A stretch of 64,000 bases of DNA from Herbiconiux sp. SALV-R1 (GTDB lineage: Bacteria; Actinomycetota; Actinomycetes; Actinomycetales; Microbacteriaceae), in the NCBI RefSeq assembly GCF_013113715.1, contig NZ_CP053344.1:4154001-4218000 (forward strand), written 5' to 3'. The translations under genes and the position numbers were made by a program. The notes under the pieces were generated by a model. The model searched no databases, was not told where the DNA came from, and saw only the letters and a program-made list of their open reading frames with translations. Positions 16,152 to 25,324 of the stretch are shown here, in pieces. Position 1 is the stretch's first letter. Every line of letters begins with the position of its first letter.

Positions 16152-17060
16152 ATGATCGACGGCGGAGTGATCATCAGCGGACTGCTCATCGGCGGCCTGT
16201 ACGCCATCGTGGCGCTCGGACTGTCGCTGGTGTTCGGCGTGATGCGCCTGGTGAACCTCGCCCACGGCGAGCTCATCGTGATGGGGGCGTACGGCGCCTC
16301 ACTGCTGGTCACCGTCCTGGGCTGGGATCCGCTCGTGTCGATGCTGGTCGTCGCCCCCGTCGTGGCCGCGATCGCCTACCCGGTGCAGCGCTACCTGCTC
16401 ACCGGGCTGCTGCGCCGAGGGCTCGAGCCGCCGTTGGTGGCGACCTTCGGCATCTCGCTGCTGGTCAGCTCGGCCCTCGTCATCGCCTTCAGCGGCAACG
16501 CGAGGTCGATGCCGGCCGCGTACGCCCTCGACGGCGTGCAGCTCTTCGGACAGACGGTGCGGGTCTCCGACGTCATCGCCTTCGTGATCGGGGTGGTGCT
16601 CGTCGTCGCCACGCATCTCGCGATGACCAGGACGCGGTTCGGCACGGTGCTGCGAGCCGCCGCCGTCGACCCGGCCACCGCCGGCACGATGGCGATCGAC
16701 GTCAAGCACGTGTACGCCATCACCTTCGCGGCGGCGGCCGGCTTCGCCGCCGTCGCCGGCGTGCTCATCGGCATCGGTTACTCCTTCACCCCGAGCACCG
16801 GCACCTCCTACATCCTGATCGGCTTCACGGTGGTCGTGCTGGGAGGCACGGGCAGCGTGCTCGGCACCCTCTGGGGCGGCCTGGCCCTGGGTGTCATCCA
16901 GAGCGTCGGGAGCGCGGTGGTGGGCGGGCAGTACCGCGACTTCGTGATCTACGCCGCCTTCATCGTCATCCTGCTGCTGAAGCCGTTCACGCAGCGGATC
17001 GGCGACACCGTGAAGGGTGCCCGGGCAGAGCACCTCCGAGAGAAAGCAGTGCAGGGATGA
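16152..17060 (+). CDS. Branched-chain-type ABC importer permease, LivH-like
   Basis: 302 aa, highly hydrophobic with about eight membrane segments. It shows the LivH-type opening ISGLLIGGLYAIVALGLSLV and the GVMRLVNLAHGELIVMGAY loop typical of BPD_transp_2 permeases. The conserved cytoplasmic loop that docks to the ATPase lies around MTRTRFGTVLRAAAVDPATA. It would pair with the LivM-like permease encoded next, whose start overlaps its stop by 4 bp. Confidence 0.92.
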   Translation: MIDGGVIISGLLIGGLYAIVALGLSLVFGVMRLVNLAHGELIVMGAYGASLLVTVLGWDPLVSMLVVAPVVAAIAYPVQRYLLTGLLRRGLEPPLVATFGISLLVSSALVIAFSGNARSMPAAYALDGVQLFGQTVRVSDVIAFVIGVVLVVATHLAMTRTRFGTVLRAAAVDPATAGTMAIDVKHVYAITFAAAAGFAAVAGVLIGIGYSFTPSTGTSYILIGFTVVVLGGTGSVLGTLWGGLALGVIQSVGSAVVGGQYRDFVIYAAFIVILLLKPFTQRIGDTVKGARAEHLREKAVQG

Positions 17061-18130
17061 CCGCCGCCACCGTGTTCGACGCGATCGCCCGGCCCGCGGG
17101 TCGGCGCGCCATGATGTACCGCTCCATCGGCACCCTCGTCGTGCTGGCGACCGTGCTACTCGCGCTCTCGGGGGTGCTCGGCAAGCTGCAGCTCGATCTG
17201 CTGACGACCCTGCTGCTCTACATCGCGGCGGCCAGCGCCTGGAACATCATCGGCGGCTTCGCCGGCCAGTTCTCGTTGGCCAACTCGGCGTTCATCGGCA
17301 CCGGCGCCTACGCCACCGTGCTCATCCTGCGCGACCTGGGGTGGGGCGTCGTGCCGGCCCTGCTCGCCTCGGCCGTCTGCGGGGCCGTGCTGGCGCTCGT
17401 CATGGGGGCGATCCTGTTCCGGCTGAGAGACGCCTACTTCACCATCGGCTCCATGGCCGTGGCGCTGGCGGCCCTGATCTGGATGTCGAACTGGGACGTC
17501 ACCGGCGCGGCCACCGGCATCGCCGTGCCGATGTCGGAGGTGCCAGGACGGAGCACCCTCTATCTGCTCGCCGTCGTCGTCGCGGTGGTCGCCGTCGGGG
17601 TCTGCATCGCCGTCTACCACAGCGCGTTCGGGCTGCGGCTCATGGCGGTGCGGGACGACCAGGACGTCGCCGACAGCCTGGGGTTGTCGCCGGTGCGGCT
17701 GAAGCTCGCCGCCATCGGCCTCTCCGGCGCCATCACCGCAGCGGCCGGGGGCTGCATCGCGGTGCAGCAGATCACCATCGAACCGTTCTCGTCGTTCAGC
17801 ATCAACTGGTCGATGACGTTCATCGTGATGGCCATCGTCGGGGGCCTCGGCCGGGTCTGGGGCCCGACCATCGGCGCCGTCATCATCTACTACGTCATCA
17901 CGGTGCAGCTGAGGAACGTGCCGACCCTCAGCATCCTGATCGAGGGGGCGCTGCTGATCGTGCTCATCAAGGTGCTTCCCGGCGGCATCCTCGGCGGGGT
18001 CGGCCGGCTCGTCGCGGCCGTGGGCCGCCGCCTCGACGCACGTCGCCCGGCTTCGTCGGCTGACCCCGCGGCCGCCTCCGCCGCCCGCACCGAGAGCACC
18101 GAGAGCGCCGAGAGCAAGGAGCCGGTATGA
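17057..18130 (+). CDS. Branched-chain-type ABC importer permease, LivM-like
   Basis: 357 aa with about nine or ten membrane segments and a BPD_transp_2 core: YIAAASAWNIIGGFAGQFSL near the start and the ATPase-docking loop SAFGLRLMAVRDDQDVADSL. The C-terminal ~45 residues are a charged tail with repeated Glu-Ser-Thr/Ala-Glu units. The ATG overlaps the LivH stop, and its own stop overlaps the alcohol dehydrogenase start by 4 bp, so all are translated together. Confidence 0.92.
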   Translation: MTAATVFDAIARPAGRRAMMYRSIGTLVVLATVLLALSGVLGKLQLDLLTTLLLYIAAASAWNIIGGFAGQFSLANSAFIGTGAYATVLILRDLGWGVVPALLASAVCGAVLALVMGAILFRLRDAYFTIGSMAVALAALIWMSNWDVTGAATGIAVPMSEVPGRSTLYLLAVVVAVVAVGVCIAVYHSAFGLRLMAVRDDQDVADSLGLSPVRLKLAAIGLSGAITAAAGGCIAVQQITIEPFSSFSINWSMTFIVMAIVGGLGRVWGPTIGAVIIYYVITVQLRNVPTLSILIEGALLIVLIKVLPGGILGGVGRLVAAVGRRLDARRPASSADPAAASAARTESTESAESKEPV

Positions 18131-19230
18131 CCATCGAGATCCGGGCCGCCGTCGTCAGAGAACCCCGCGGCCCCTTCGTCACCGAGACGCTGCGCCTGCG
18201 CGCACCGGAGGCCGACGAGGTCGTGGTGCGTCTGGTCGCGAGCGGCGTGTGCCACACCGACGCCATCGTGCGCAACGGCCACTACCCGGTGCCCTTCCCG
18301 GTGGTGCTCGGCCACGAGGGCGCCGGCATCGTCGAAGCCGTCGGCCCCGACGTGCAGGGCCTCGCACCCGGCGACCACGTCATCCTGAGCTTCGTCTCGT
18401 GCGGCGTCTGCTCCACCTGCGCAGCGGGCCGGCCCGCGCTCTGCCAGTCGGCGTTCGAGCTCAACTTCCTCGGCTCCTGGCAGCAGGGCGCGCCGGCCGC
18501 GCACGACGTGAACGGCGACGAGATGGGAGCGGGGTTCTTCGGCCAGTCGAGCTTCGCCGACCATCTGCTCGCGCCGGCGTCGTGCGTGGTCAAGGTCGAC
18601 GACGACCTCGACCTCACCCTGGCCGCGCCGCTCGGGTGCGGCATCCAGACCGGCGCCGGCGCCGTGCTGAACAGCCTCCGGCCCCCGGCGGGCTCCACCA
18701 TCGCCGTGTTCGGTGCGGGGGCCGTGGGTCTGTCGGCGATCATGGCCGCGGTGATCGCCGGATGCTCGACGATCGTCGCCGTCGACCTGCAGGAGTCCCG
18801 CCTGCAGCTCGCGCTCGAACTCGGTGCGACGCACGTGGTCGACCCGACGGCGGCGCCCGTCGTCGAGACCGTGCGCGCACTGACGGGCGGCGGTGTCGAG
18901 TTCGCCCTCGACACGACCGGTAACCCCGCCGTCGTGCGGCAGGCGATCGAGTCTCTGCGCATCGCCGGCACCTTCGGGCTGATCGGCGCCTCGAAGACCG
19001 GCACCGAGGTGTCGCTCGACCTCACCCACATGCTGTTCGGGCGCACCTTCCGCGGCATCATCGAGGGCGACAGCGTGCCGCGGGAGTTCATCCCCGAGCT
19101 CATCCGGCACCATCGCTCGGGTCGGTTCCCCTTCGACCGGCTGGTGCAGCACTTCGCGCTCGACGAGCTCGAGGAGGCGGTGTCGGCGTCGGAGCGGGGC
19201 ACGGTCGTCAAGCCGGTGATCAGGTTCTGA
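18127..19230 (+). CDS. Zinc-dependent NAD(P) alcohol dehydrogenase, aryl/benzyl-alcohol type
   Basis: 367 aa medium-chain dehydrogenase. Catalytic zinc ligands: Cys42 (GVCHTD), His63-Glu64 (LGHEGAGIVEAVG) and the Cys in PLGCGIQTGAG. Structural zinc lobe: Cys92, 95, 98 and 106. The Rossmann motif is VFGAGAVGLSAIMAA. The LGCGIQTGAGAVLN pattern is typical of benzyl/aryl alcohol dehydrogenases (XylB/AreB group), which oxidise aromatic alcohols to aldehydes in the cytoplasm. It is the last gene of the ATPase-fusion Liv importer operon, so the imported compound may be an alcohol or be converted to one. The benzaldehyde-type dehydrogenase at 32845 shares the same operator and could take the next step. 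Confidence 0.9.
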   Translation: MTIEIRAAVVREPRGPFVTETLRLRAPEADEVVVRLVASGVCHTDAIVRNGHYPVPFPVVLGHEGAGIVEAVGPDVQGLAPGDHVILSFVSCGVCSTCAAGRPALCQSAFELNFLGSWQQGAPAAHDVNGDEMGAGFFGQSSFADHLLAPASCVVKVDDDLDLTLAAPLGCGIQTGAGAVLNSLRPPAGSTIAVFGAGAVGLSAIMAAVIAGCSTIVAVDLQESRLQLALELGATHVVDPTAAPVVETVRALTGGGVEFALDTTGNPAVVRQAIESLRIAGTFGLIGASKTGTEVSLDLTHMLFGRTFRGIIEGDSVPREFIPELIRHHRSGRFPFDRLVQHFALDELEEAVSASERGTVVKPVIRF

Positions 19231-19247
19231 GGTGCCCGGGTCGGCTC

Positions 19248-19266
19248 CGGCGGTGCCGCACCGCCG
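19248..19266 (+). terminator. Bidirectional hairpin between convergent genes
   Basis: CGGCGGTG and CACCGCCG pair perfectly around a 3-nt loop. It lies between the alcohol dehydrogenase stop (19230) and the IclR gene stop on the other strand (19271), the place expected for a shared terminator. Confidence 0.6.
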
Positions 19267-19270
19267 CCGG

Positions 19271-20050
19271 TCAGGCGTCGTGCAGGGTCACCCGTTCGGA
19301 GAGGTGAGCCGCGGCACGCACGATGGCGTCGGTGATCGAGGGCACCGCCTCCTGGTCGATGCGCGACTGGATGAGCACCACGCTGAGGCCCGCCACCACC
19401 GTGCCCCCGCTCGAGAAGATGGGGGCGGCGATACCCATCGCCTCCTGGTCGACCTCGCCGCGCGTGACGGCGAATCCGTCGCTCCTGATGGCGGCGAGTC
19501 GCTCGACGATGGCGTCGGGGTCGACCAGGGTGGCGTCGGTGAACCGGGTGAGCGGCTGGGCGGCGAGCAGTTCGCGCACGCGCGCCTCGGGCAGCCAGGC
19601 CAGCAGCACCAGGGCGCTGGCGCCGGCGTTGATGTCGAGCAACGATCCCCGCTCGTACGACAGCCGCACGTACTGCCGCTGCGACTCCTCCCGCTCGAGG
19701 CACACGATCGAGTTGCCCGAGAGCCGGGTGAGCAGCACCGTCTGGTGCAGCTCCTCGGCGAGCTGCCGCATGGTGGGCAGGGCGAGTTCGGCCACTCCCT
19801 GGCTCCGGCGGGCGATGCGCGACAGCTGCAGGATCTTCACTCCGAGGCGGAACCCGCGGCCCGGGTCCTCCTCCAGGAACGACGCCGTCACGAGCGTCTG
19901 CAGATAGCGGTAGGCGGTCGACCGGGCGACACCGAGGGTCTCGGCGACGTCGACCGCGGTGATGATCAGGCGATCGTCGTCGAACATCTCGAGGATCGTC
20001 AGGGCACGGTCGGCGGTGCTGTTCCGCTCGCGGTAACCGCTCTCGTTCAT
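19271..20050 (-). CDS. IclR family transcriptional regulator, likely master regulator of the central catabolic region
   Basis: 259 aa. The N-terminal winged HTH (about 10-70) contains ITAVDVAETLGVARSTAYRYL; the rest is the IclR GAF-like effector domain, with INAGASALVLLAWLPE, and a C-terminal helix. ATG 20050 is preceded by GAGGGAG at 6 nt; an upstream in-frame ATG at 20074 has no comparable site. The gene is divergent from the ring-cleavage operon, and the 131-bp gap between them carries the tandem GTCCTG operators at 20113-20150, so it probably controls itself and that operon. Matching operators elsewhere suggest four further targets. IclR proteins in these pathways typically bind an aromatic acid or pathway intermediate. 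Confidence 0.9.
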   Translation of the reverse strand: MNESGYRERNSTADRALTILEMFDDDRLIITAVDVAETLGVARSTAYRYLQTLVTASFLEEDPGRGFRLGVKILQLSRIARRSQGVAELALPTMRQLAEELHQTVLLTRLSGNSIVCLEREESQRQYVRLSYERGSLLDINAGASALVLLAWLPEARVRELLAAQPLTRFTDATLVDPDAIVERLAAIRSDGFAVTRGEVDQEAMGIAAPIFSSGGTVVAGLSVVLIQSRIDQEAVPSITDAIVRAAAHLSERVTLHDA

Positions 20051-20112
20051 TCCGCTCCCTCGCTTCGCGCCCACGAACCTCAGCGTAACCAGTCTGCCGG
20101 ATACCGACTGCA

Positions 20113-20150
20113 GTCCTGTTTATCAGGTATAGTTTCCTGCATGCTAGGCA
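20113..20150 (+). promoter_or_regulatory. Tandem 17-bp operators between the IclR gene and the ring-cleavage operon
   Basis: Site 1 is GTCCTGTTTATCAGGTA (20113-20129) and site 2 is TTCCTGCATGCTAGGCA (20134-20150), starting 21 bp apart. A -10 box, TATAGT (20128-20133), lies between them, so both sites flank the promoter of the operon that starts at 20182. No strong -35 is visible, which suggests activation rather than only repression. Confidence 0.75.
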
Positions 20151-20181
20151 AAGACGTCGAGAACCACGCCGAGGGTCGCTC

Positions 20182-21789
20182 GTGATCCGCGAGGTCGAGA
20201 CCTGCGACGTGCTCGTCGTCGGTGCCGGCCCGGTGGGCATGACGGCGGCGCTGCTGCTGGCAGCGCGGGGTGTCGGCGTCGTGCTCGCGGAGCGCAATCT
20301 GCACACGAGCAACGACCCCAAGGCCATCAGCCTCGACGACGAGTCACTGCGCTCCTACCAAGACGCGGGCATCGAGTCGCAGGTGATGTCGGTGATCGTG
20401 CCGGGCACCGGCACGAGATACTACGGTGCCGACGACCGGCCGTTGTTCCACGCCCGGTCGGCGGCGCCGTTCCGCAACGGGTTCCCCTTCAAGAACCCGT
20501 TCGCCCAGCCCGATCTCGAGCGCGTGCTGATGGGGGCCCTGCGGTACGACTCGAACGTGCGCGTGCTGCTCGGCGCTGCGCTCACGAGCATCCACCTCGA
20601 CTCCGACGGCGTCGAGGCCACCACGGGAGGCGACTCCCCGCGCACCATCCGGGCGCGCTACCTGCTCGGCGCCGACGGCGGCCGCTCGACGGTGCGTTCG
20701 CTGCTCGGCTCGACGATGAGCGGTCGCAGTCACGACGACGTGTGGCTCGTCGTCGACACCACGGGAGACACCCGCACCGAGCGCTACGGCATGCACCACG
20801 CGTTGCCCGAGCGGCCGCATGTGATCGTGCCCGGGCTCGACGGGCGATGCCGGTACGAGTTCCGGCTCTTCCCGGGAGAGGGCGAGGCCGGCAAAGAACC
20901 CGAGTTCGAGCTCATCGAACGACTCGTCTCGCGCTACCGCACGATCACCCCCGACCAGGTCGAGCGCGCGGTGTCGTACCGCTTCCACGGCCTGAACGCC
21001 GACCACTACCGAGAGGGCCCGGTGTTCCTGCTGGGCGACGCGGCGCACATGATGCCGCCGTTCGCCGGGCAGGGGCTCAACTCGGGCCTCCGCGACGCCG
21101 CCAATCTGTGCTGGAAGATCGCCGAATGCCTCGCCGGCCGCCTCGCCGACTCCGCCCTCGACTCCTACGAGACCGAGCGCCGCCCTCACGCGGAGGCGGT
21201 CATCCGGAGTTCCGAGAGGCTCGGCCGGGTGGTGATGACGACCGACCGTCGCCTCGCCGAGTTCCGCGACACCGTCGTGCGGAACTCGCTGCACACCGAG
21301 GAGGGCCGCCGCTTCTTCGAGGAGATGCGCTACCGCCCCGTCGTGCGCTACACCGACGGTCTCGTCGATGGCGACCATCCGCTCGTGGGTACCCAGATCG
21401 GGCAGCCCCGGGTGTTCGACTTCTCGGTGCGGCGCACGGTGCCCTTCGACAGCATGGTGGGCTCGGGGTGGGCGCTCGTGGGGGTCGACGTCGACGCGGC
21501 GGCGTGGGACGCCGTGGCCCCGATAGCCCGCCGTCTGCACGCGCCGCTGATCAGCGTGCCCCTCGACGACACCATCGTCGTCGACGAGCGCGTGCACGTG
21601 GCGGTCGACCTCGACACACTGCTCTACCGCGAGTTCGCCCCCGCCCGCGGCTCGTTCGTCGTGCTGCGGCCCGACCACTTCGTCGCCGCGGTCTGGTCTC
21701 CCGACGCGCTCGACGACGCCGAGCACGCCCTCGAGCGGTGGGGTGTTCCCGCCGCCCTCACCCTCTCCGACCCCCTACCCGCCGCCTAG
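20182..21789 (+). CDS. FAD-dependent aromatic hydroxylase (MhpA/PheA-type class A monooxygenase)
   Basis: 535 aa. It has the dinucleotide motif GAGPVG at 14-19, the second FAD/NADPH motif LLGADGGRSTVRSLLG and the GD motif FLLGDAAHMMPPFAGQGLN. Size and motifs match 3-(3-hydroxyphenyl)propionate hydroxylase and related single-component phenol or resorcinol hydroxylases, with a thioredoxin-like C-terminal domain (~380-535). Such enzymes add a hydroxyl ortho to an existing one using NAD(P)H and O2, giving a catechol. The next gene encodes a dioxygenase that could open that ring. First gene of an eight-kilobase operon under the IclR operator. Confidence 0.9.
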   Translation: MIREVETCDVLVVGAGPVGMTAALLLAARGVGVVLAERNLHTSNDPKAISLDDESLRSYQDAGIESQVMSVIVPGTGTRYYGADDRPLFHARSAAPFRNGFPFKNPFAQPDLERVLMGALRYDSNVRVLLGAALTSIHLDSDGVEATTGGDSPRTIRARYLLGADGGRSTVRSLLGSTMSGRSHDDVWLVVDTTGDTRTERYGMHHALPERPHVIVPGLDGRCRYEFRLFPGEGEAGKEPEFELIERLVSRYRTITPDQVERAVSYRFHGLNADHYREGPVFLLGDAAHMMPPFAGQGLNSGLRDAANLCWKIAECLAGRLADSALDSYETERRPHAEAVIRSSERLGRVVMTTDRRLAEFRDTVVRNSLHTEEGRRFFEEMRYRPVVRYTDGLVDGDHPLVGTQIGQPRVFDFSVRRTVPFDSMVGSGWALVGVDVDAAAWDAVAPIARRLHAPLISVPLDDTIVVDERVHVAVDLDTLLYREFAPARGSFVVLRPDHFVAAVWSPDALDDAEHALERWGVPAALTLSDPLPAA

Positions 21790-21847
21790 CGGAAAACGAG
21801 GCGCAGGCCGTGATCGATCGGCCCGCCGGAACAGAAAGGAATGTCCC

Positions 21848-22780
21848 GTGAGTGACGCGAACCGCATCACCCTGTCCCAGAGCGACACTGCCGGAACCCT
21901 GCGCAAGACAGCCGTCTCGCACATCGGCTTCCGGGTGCCCGACGTCGCCGCCGCCGAACGCTTCTACTCCCGCGTGCTGGGCATGAAGCGGCACGAGGAG
22001 CTGGCCGACGGCGCCGTGCGCCTCGGCTGGGGCTCCGGCCACCACGTCATCGACCTGTTCCCCGGCGAACAGGGACTCGTGCACTACGGCTTCGAGGTGC
22101 GCGACGAGGGCGGGATCGCCGGTATCAGGGAGCGTCTGACCGCCGCCGGCCACGAGGTCGCCGACCTCGACCCCTCGTACATCGACGCCGCGGCCGGTGA
22201 GCCCGTCGGCATCTCGTTCACCGACCCCGACGGCACCGAGGTGCACTTCCACTCCGAGGTCGAGCGGCAGGGCGAGAACGCGGCCGACCCCGGCCGCCGC
22301 CCGGTGAAGTTCCAGCACACCACGCTCACCACCACCGACGTGCCAGGGCTGGTCTCGTTCTATGTCGACACGGTCGGCTTCCGCATCTCCGACCAGCTCG
22401 CCGACGGCCGGTTCTGCTGGCTCCGCAGCGACAAGGACCACCACACGCTCGCCATCGTCGACACCGGTCGCGCGGGCGACATCGACCACTACTCCTACGA
22501 CCTCGCGGAATGGGAGGACTTCAAGTCCTGGTGCGATCGCCTCTCCGAGCTCGACGTCGACGTGCAGTGGGGGCCGGGGCGCCACGGCCCCGGCAACAAC
22601 CTGTTCGTCTTCTTCGACGACCCGGCGGGCAACCACATCGAGCTCTCCGCCGAGATGGAGAAGTTCTGGGACGACCGGGTGGCCTACGAGCCGCGACGTT
22701 GGGAGCCGATCCCGCACAGCGTGAACCTCTGGGGCGGCCAGACGCCGACCTGGCGCAAGACGAGCGAGGTGCGCATCTGA
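21848..22780 (+). CDS. Extradiol ring-cleavage dioxygenase, two-VOC-domain type
   Basis: 310 aa from GTG 21848, with GAAAGGA upstream; an ATG at 21841 closes after four codons. Two vicinal-oxygen-chelate domains: first at about 18-145 (starting SHIGFRVPD), second at about 155-285 (starting FQHTTLTTTDVPGLV). Metal ligands expected in the second domain are the His of FQHTTL, a His in DHYSYDL or HHTLAIVD, and the Glu of NHIELSAEM, as in type I catechol 2,3-dioxygenases. It would split the catechol made by the preceding hydroxylase next to a hydroxyl group. The following FAH-family gene overlaps its stop. Confidence 0.88.
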   Translation: MSDANRITLSQSDTAGTLRKTAVSHIGFRVPDVAAAERFYSRVLGMKRHEELADGAVRLGWGSGHHVIDLFPGEQGLVHYGFEVRDEGGIAGIRERLTAAGHEVADLDPSYIDAAAGEPVGISFTDPDGTEVHFHSEVERQGENAADPGRRPVKFQHTTLTTTDVPGLVSFYVDTVGFRISDQLADGRFCWLRSDKDHHTLAIVDTGRAGDIDHYSYDLAEWEDFKSWCDRLSELDVDVQWGPGRHGPGNNLFVFFDDPAGNHIELSAEMEKFWDDRVAYEPRRWEPIPHSVNLWGGQTPTWRKTSEVRI

Positions 22781-23604
22781 TGGCCTACCTCAGCTACCTC
22801 GCCGACGGTGAACCGCACGTGGGCGTCGTCGACGGCGACGACATCATCCCGCTGGAGGGCGTGCGGGCCATCGGGCCGGGCACGGGAACCGACGAGCTGG
22901 CCGCGGCGACACGCCTGGAGCACCAGCGCGTCGCCCGGGCGGCCGTCGAGCTCCTGCCGTCGAGCCCCCGCCCCGGCAAGGTCTTCTGCGTGGGGCTCAA
23001 CTACTCCTCGCACATCGAGGAGACCAAGCGCGATCTGCCCACCTACCCGGTGCTGTTCCCGAAGTTCGCGTCGAACCTCGTCGGCGCCGACGCGCCCATC
23101 GTCGCGCCGCCGGAGTCGACCCAGATCGACTACGAGGGCGAGCTCGCCGTCATCATCGGGCGGCCGGGGCGGCGCATCCGCCCTGAAGACGCCCTCGACC
23201 ACGTGCTCGGCTACAGCGTGGCCAACGACGTGACCATGCGCGACTACCAGTACAAGACCCACCAGTGGACCCAAGGGAAGGCCTGGGACGCCTCGACGCC
23301 CCTCGGTCCGACCGTGATGACCCCCGACGAGGTCGACGTCTCGGCGGCGGGCATCCGCACGACCGTCAACGATCAGGTGGTGCAGGACTCCGACCTGTCG
23401 AAGCTCATCTTCGACATCCCGACCCTCATCGCGACCATCTCGGAGTTCACGGTGCTCGAACCGGGCGACGTCATCCTCACCGGCACCCCCGGGGGTGTCG
23501 GCTTCCGCCGCGACCCCCAGCTGTTCCTGCACCCGGGCGACCGGGTGAGCGTCGAGATCGACGGCGTGGGCCGCATCGACAGCCTCGTGGTTGCCGAGAG
23601 CTGA
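22780..23604 (+). CDS. Fumarylacetoacetate hydrolase (FAH) family protein, meta-cleavage product hydrolase or hydratase
   Basis: 274 aa with the FAH catalytic core: KVFCVGLNYSSHIEE, the metal-binding YEGELAVIIG, the GYSVANDVTMRDYQ loop, and VILTGTPGGVGFRRDP near the end. The family splits C-C bonds of diketo acids (acylpyruvases, maleylpyruvate hydrolase) or hydrates 2-oxopent-4-enoates. Most catechol meta pathways use an alpha/beta hydrolase (MhpC/XylF) for the first C-C split; none is encoded in this operon, so this protein may take over that step. The ATG overlaps the dioxygenase stop (TGATG). Confidence 0.88.
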   Translation: MAYLSYLADGEPHVGVVDGDDIIPLEGVRAIGPGTGTDELAAATRLEHQRVARAAVELLPSSPRPGKVFCVGLNYSSHIEETKRDLPTYPVLFPKFASNLVGADAPIVAPPESTQIDYEGELAVIIGRPGRRIRPEDALDHVLGYSVANDVTMRDYQYKTHQWTQGKAWDASTPLGPTVMTPDEVDVSAAGIRTTVNDQVVQDSDLSKLIFDIPTLIATISEFTVLEPGDVILTGTPGGVGFRRDPQLFLHPGDRVSVEIDGVGRIDSLVVAES

Positions 23605-23607
23605 CCG

Positions 23608-24486
23608 ATGACCGCGTTGGGCGGCCGTTCGGCCTTCGTGACGGGGGGCGACAGCGGTATCGGATTGGGTATCGCCCGCGCCCTCGTGGCGGAGGGCGCA
23701 CGGGTCGCGCTCTGCGGGCTGACCGACGACTCCGTGCGAGCGGCGGTCGCCGAGCTCTCGCGGAGCGGGGTGGCCCGGGGATTCGTGCTCGACGTGCGCG
23801 ACCGCGAGGCATTCGAGTCCGTCGCTCGCGAGCTTGACGAGTCGCAGGGTGGCATCGACATCCTCGTCAACAACGCCGGCGTCGGCTTCTTGACCCCCAC
23901 GATCGAGGCCGAATTCGAGCACTGGGACTGGGTGCTCGGCATCAACCTCACCGGCGTCTTCAACGGCGTGAAGACCTTCGTCCCTCGGATGCTCGCCTCC
24001 GGCCGTGAGGGCCATGTCGTGTCCACGGCCTCAGTAGGCGGCCTGCTGGGCACTCCAGGAGGCTTGTACGTGGCAGCGAAATTCGGGGTGGTGGGCCTGA
24101 TGGAGGCCCTCCGCAACGAGCTCCACGGAACGAGGATCGGGGTGTCGGTGCTCGCGCCGGGAATCGTGCGCACGAACATCGCCGACGGCCCGAGGCCGCC
24201 CGGTGAGGTCGCGAGCGAGTCGCCGGGCGGAGCCTCGCTCGACGACCTCTACGTCGCTCCGATGGAACCTGACGACGTGGGTCGCGCGGTGGTCGCAGGG
24301 ATCCTGAATGACGACCTCTACATCCTCACCCACGGCGAGCACCGTCCGTTCCTCGCGGAGCGGTTCGAGGCCATCCTCGCGTCGCTGCCGCCTGAACCCG
24401 CCGAAGACCGGCGCAGCGCGGTCGAGAGGATCGTGCTCGCCAGCCCGATCTACGCGGAGGCCAAGGCGCGCCGGGAGGGCCGATGA
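23608..24486 (+). CDS. Short-chain dehydrogenase/reductase (SDR)
   Basis: 292 aa classical SDR: nucleotide motif TGGDSGIGLGIA (about 11-22), NNAGVG, a catalytic Ser region STASVGGLLG and YVAAK. A C-terminal extension of ~45 residues (THGEHRPFLAERFEAILASL...) closely resembles that of the SDR at 44771-45721, so the two are paralogues in different operons. It probably oxidises or reduces a hydroxyl or carbonyl group on a ring or side chain. The ATG lies 3 bp after the FAH gene, and its stop overlaps the next SDR start by 4 bp. Confidence 0.9.
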   Translation: MTALGGRSAFVTGGDSGIGLGIARALVAEGARVALCGLTDDSVRAAVAELSRSGVARGFVLDVRDREAFESVARELDESQGGIDILVNNAGVGFLTPTIEAEFEHWDWVLGINLTGVFNGVKTFVPRMLASGREGHVVSTASVGGLLGTPGGLYVAAKFGVVGLMEALRNELHGTRIGVSVLAPGIVRTNIADGPRPPGEVASESPGGASLDDLYVAPMEPDDVGRAVVAGILNDDLYILTHGEHRPFLAERFEAILASLPPEPAEDRRSAVERIVLASPIYAEAKARREGR

Positions 24487-25259
24487 CCCGGCCGGCAGGC
24501 ACCGGAGAGCTCGCGGGAACGGTCAGTCTGATCACGGGCGCCGGAGCGGGCATCGGGCGGGCGGCAGCACTGCTGTTCGCCGAAGAGGGCGCGTCGGTGG
24601 TCATCGCCGATCGCGACGCCGACGCGGCGGAGGCGGTCGCGAACGAGATCGCGGCCGCAGGTGGAACGGCGATCGGCCTCCGGGTCGACGTGACCGACGA
24701 GGCCAGCGTGCGTGAGGTAGTGGGCGCCACCGTCGCACGATTCGGGCGGCTCGACTCCGCGTTCAACAATGCCGGCATCGCTCCCCCGGGGAGCGGGGTC
24801 GAGCAGATCGACACCGCCGACTGGGATCTCGTGCAGGGCGTCAATCTGCGCGGGGTGTGGCTGTGCCTGAAGTACGAGCTCGAGCAGATGATTCCTCGCG
24901 GCCGCGGGTCGATCGTGAACAACGCCTCCGTGGCGGGCGTCGTGGGTGCCCCGGGCTCGGCCGGGTACTCGGCGGCCAAGCACGGGGTGATCGGTCTGAG
25001 TCGCACGGCGGCGGCCGAACACGGCCGCCACGGGGTGCGCGTCAACGCCATCGCACCCGGACTCACGGGCACCGAGATGGTGCGCCGGCTGATGGCCGAC
25101 GGTGTCATCGATGCGGCGACGGCGGCGTCGAGGATGCCACTCGGCCGGATCGCCGAGCCCCGCGAGATCGCGGAAGCCGCTCTGTGGCTTGCCTCATCGC
25201 GGTCGAGTTTCGTCACGGGGAGCGTGCTCGCCGTCGACGGGGGCGAGACTGCACTCTGA
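24483..25259 (+). CDS. Short-chain dehydrogenase/reductase (SDR), FabG-like
   Basis: 258 aa classical SDR: TGAGAGIGRAAA, NNAGIAPP, a Ser in NNASVAGVVG, YSAAK, and the C-terminal PLGRIAEPREIAEAALWLAS and TGSVLAVDGG motifs of the large FabG-like group. NAD(P)-dependent alcohol oxidation or carbonyl reduction. It is not obviously related to its SDR neighbour beyond the common fold, so the operon carries two different dehydrogenase steps. The substrate is unknown. Confidence 0.9.
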   Translation: MTRPAGTGELAGTVSLITGAGAGIGRAAALLFAEEGASVVIADRDADAAEAVANEIAAAGGTAIGLRVDVTDEASVREVVGATVARFGRLDSAFNNAGIAPPGSGVEQIDTADWDLVQGVNLRGVWLCLKYELEQMIPRGRGSIVNNASVAGVVGAPGSAGYSAAKHGVIGLSRTAAAEHGRHGVRVNAIAPGLTGTEMVRRLMADGVIDAATAASRMPLGRIAEPREIAEAALWLASSRSSFVTGSVLAVDGGETAL

Positions 25260-25324
25260 AACAGCCGGCTGCGGCCGGCAGGAACCGAACTTCACGTCAG
25301 TGTCGACACGAACGGAGCAACGCA

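Noticed and set aside
14433-16265. A 610-codon minus-strand open frame opposite the first Liv binding-protein gene
   Set aside because: Composition is that of a shadow frame (His/Gly/Arg-rich, no domains), while the plus strand encodes a clear lipoprotein with a lipobox.
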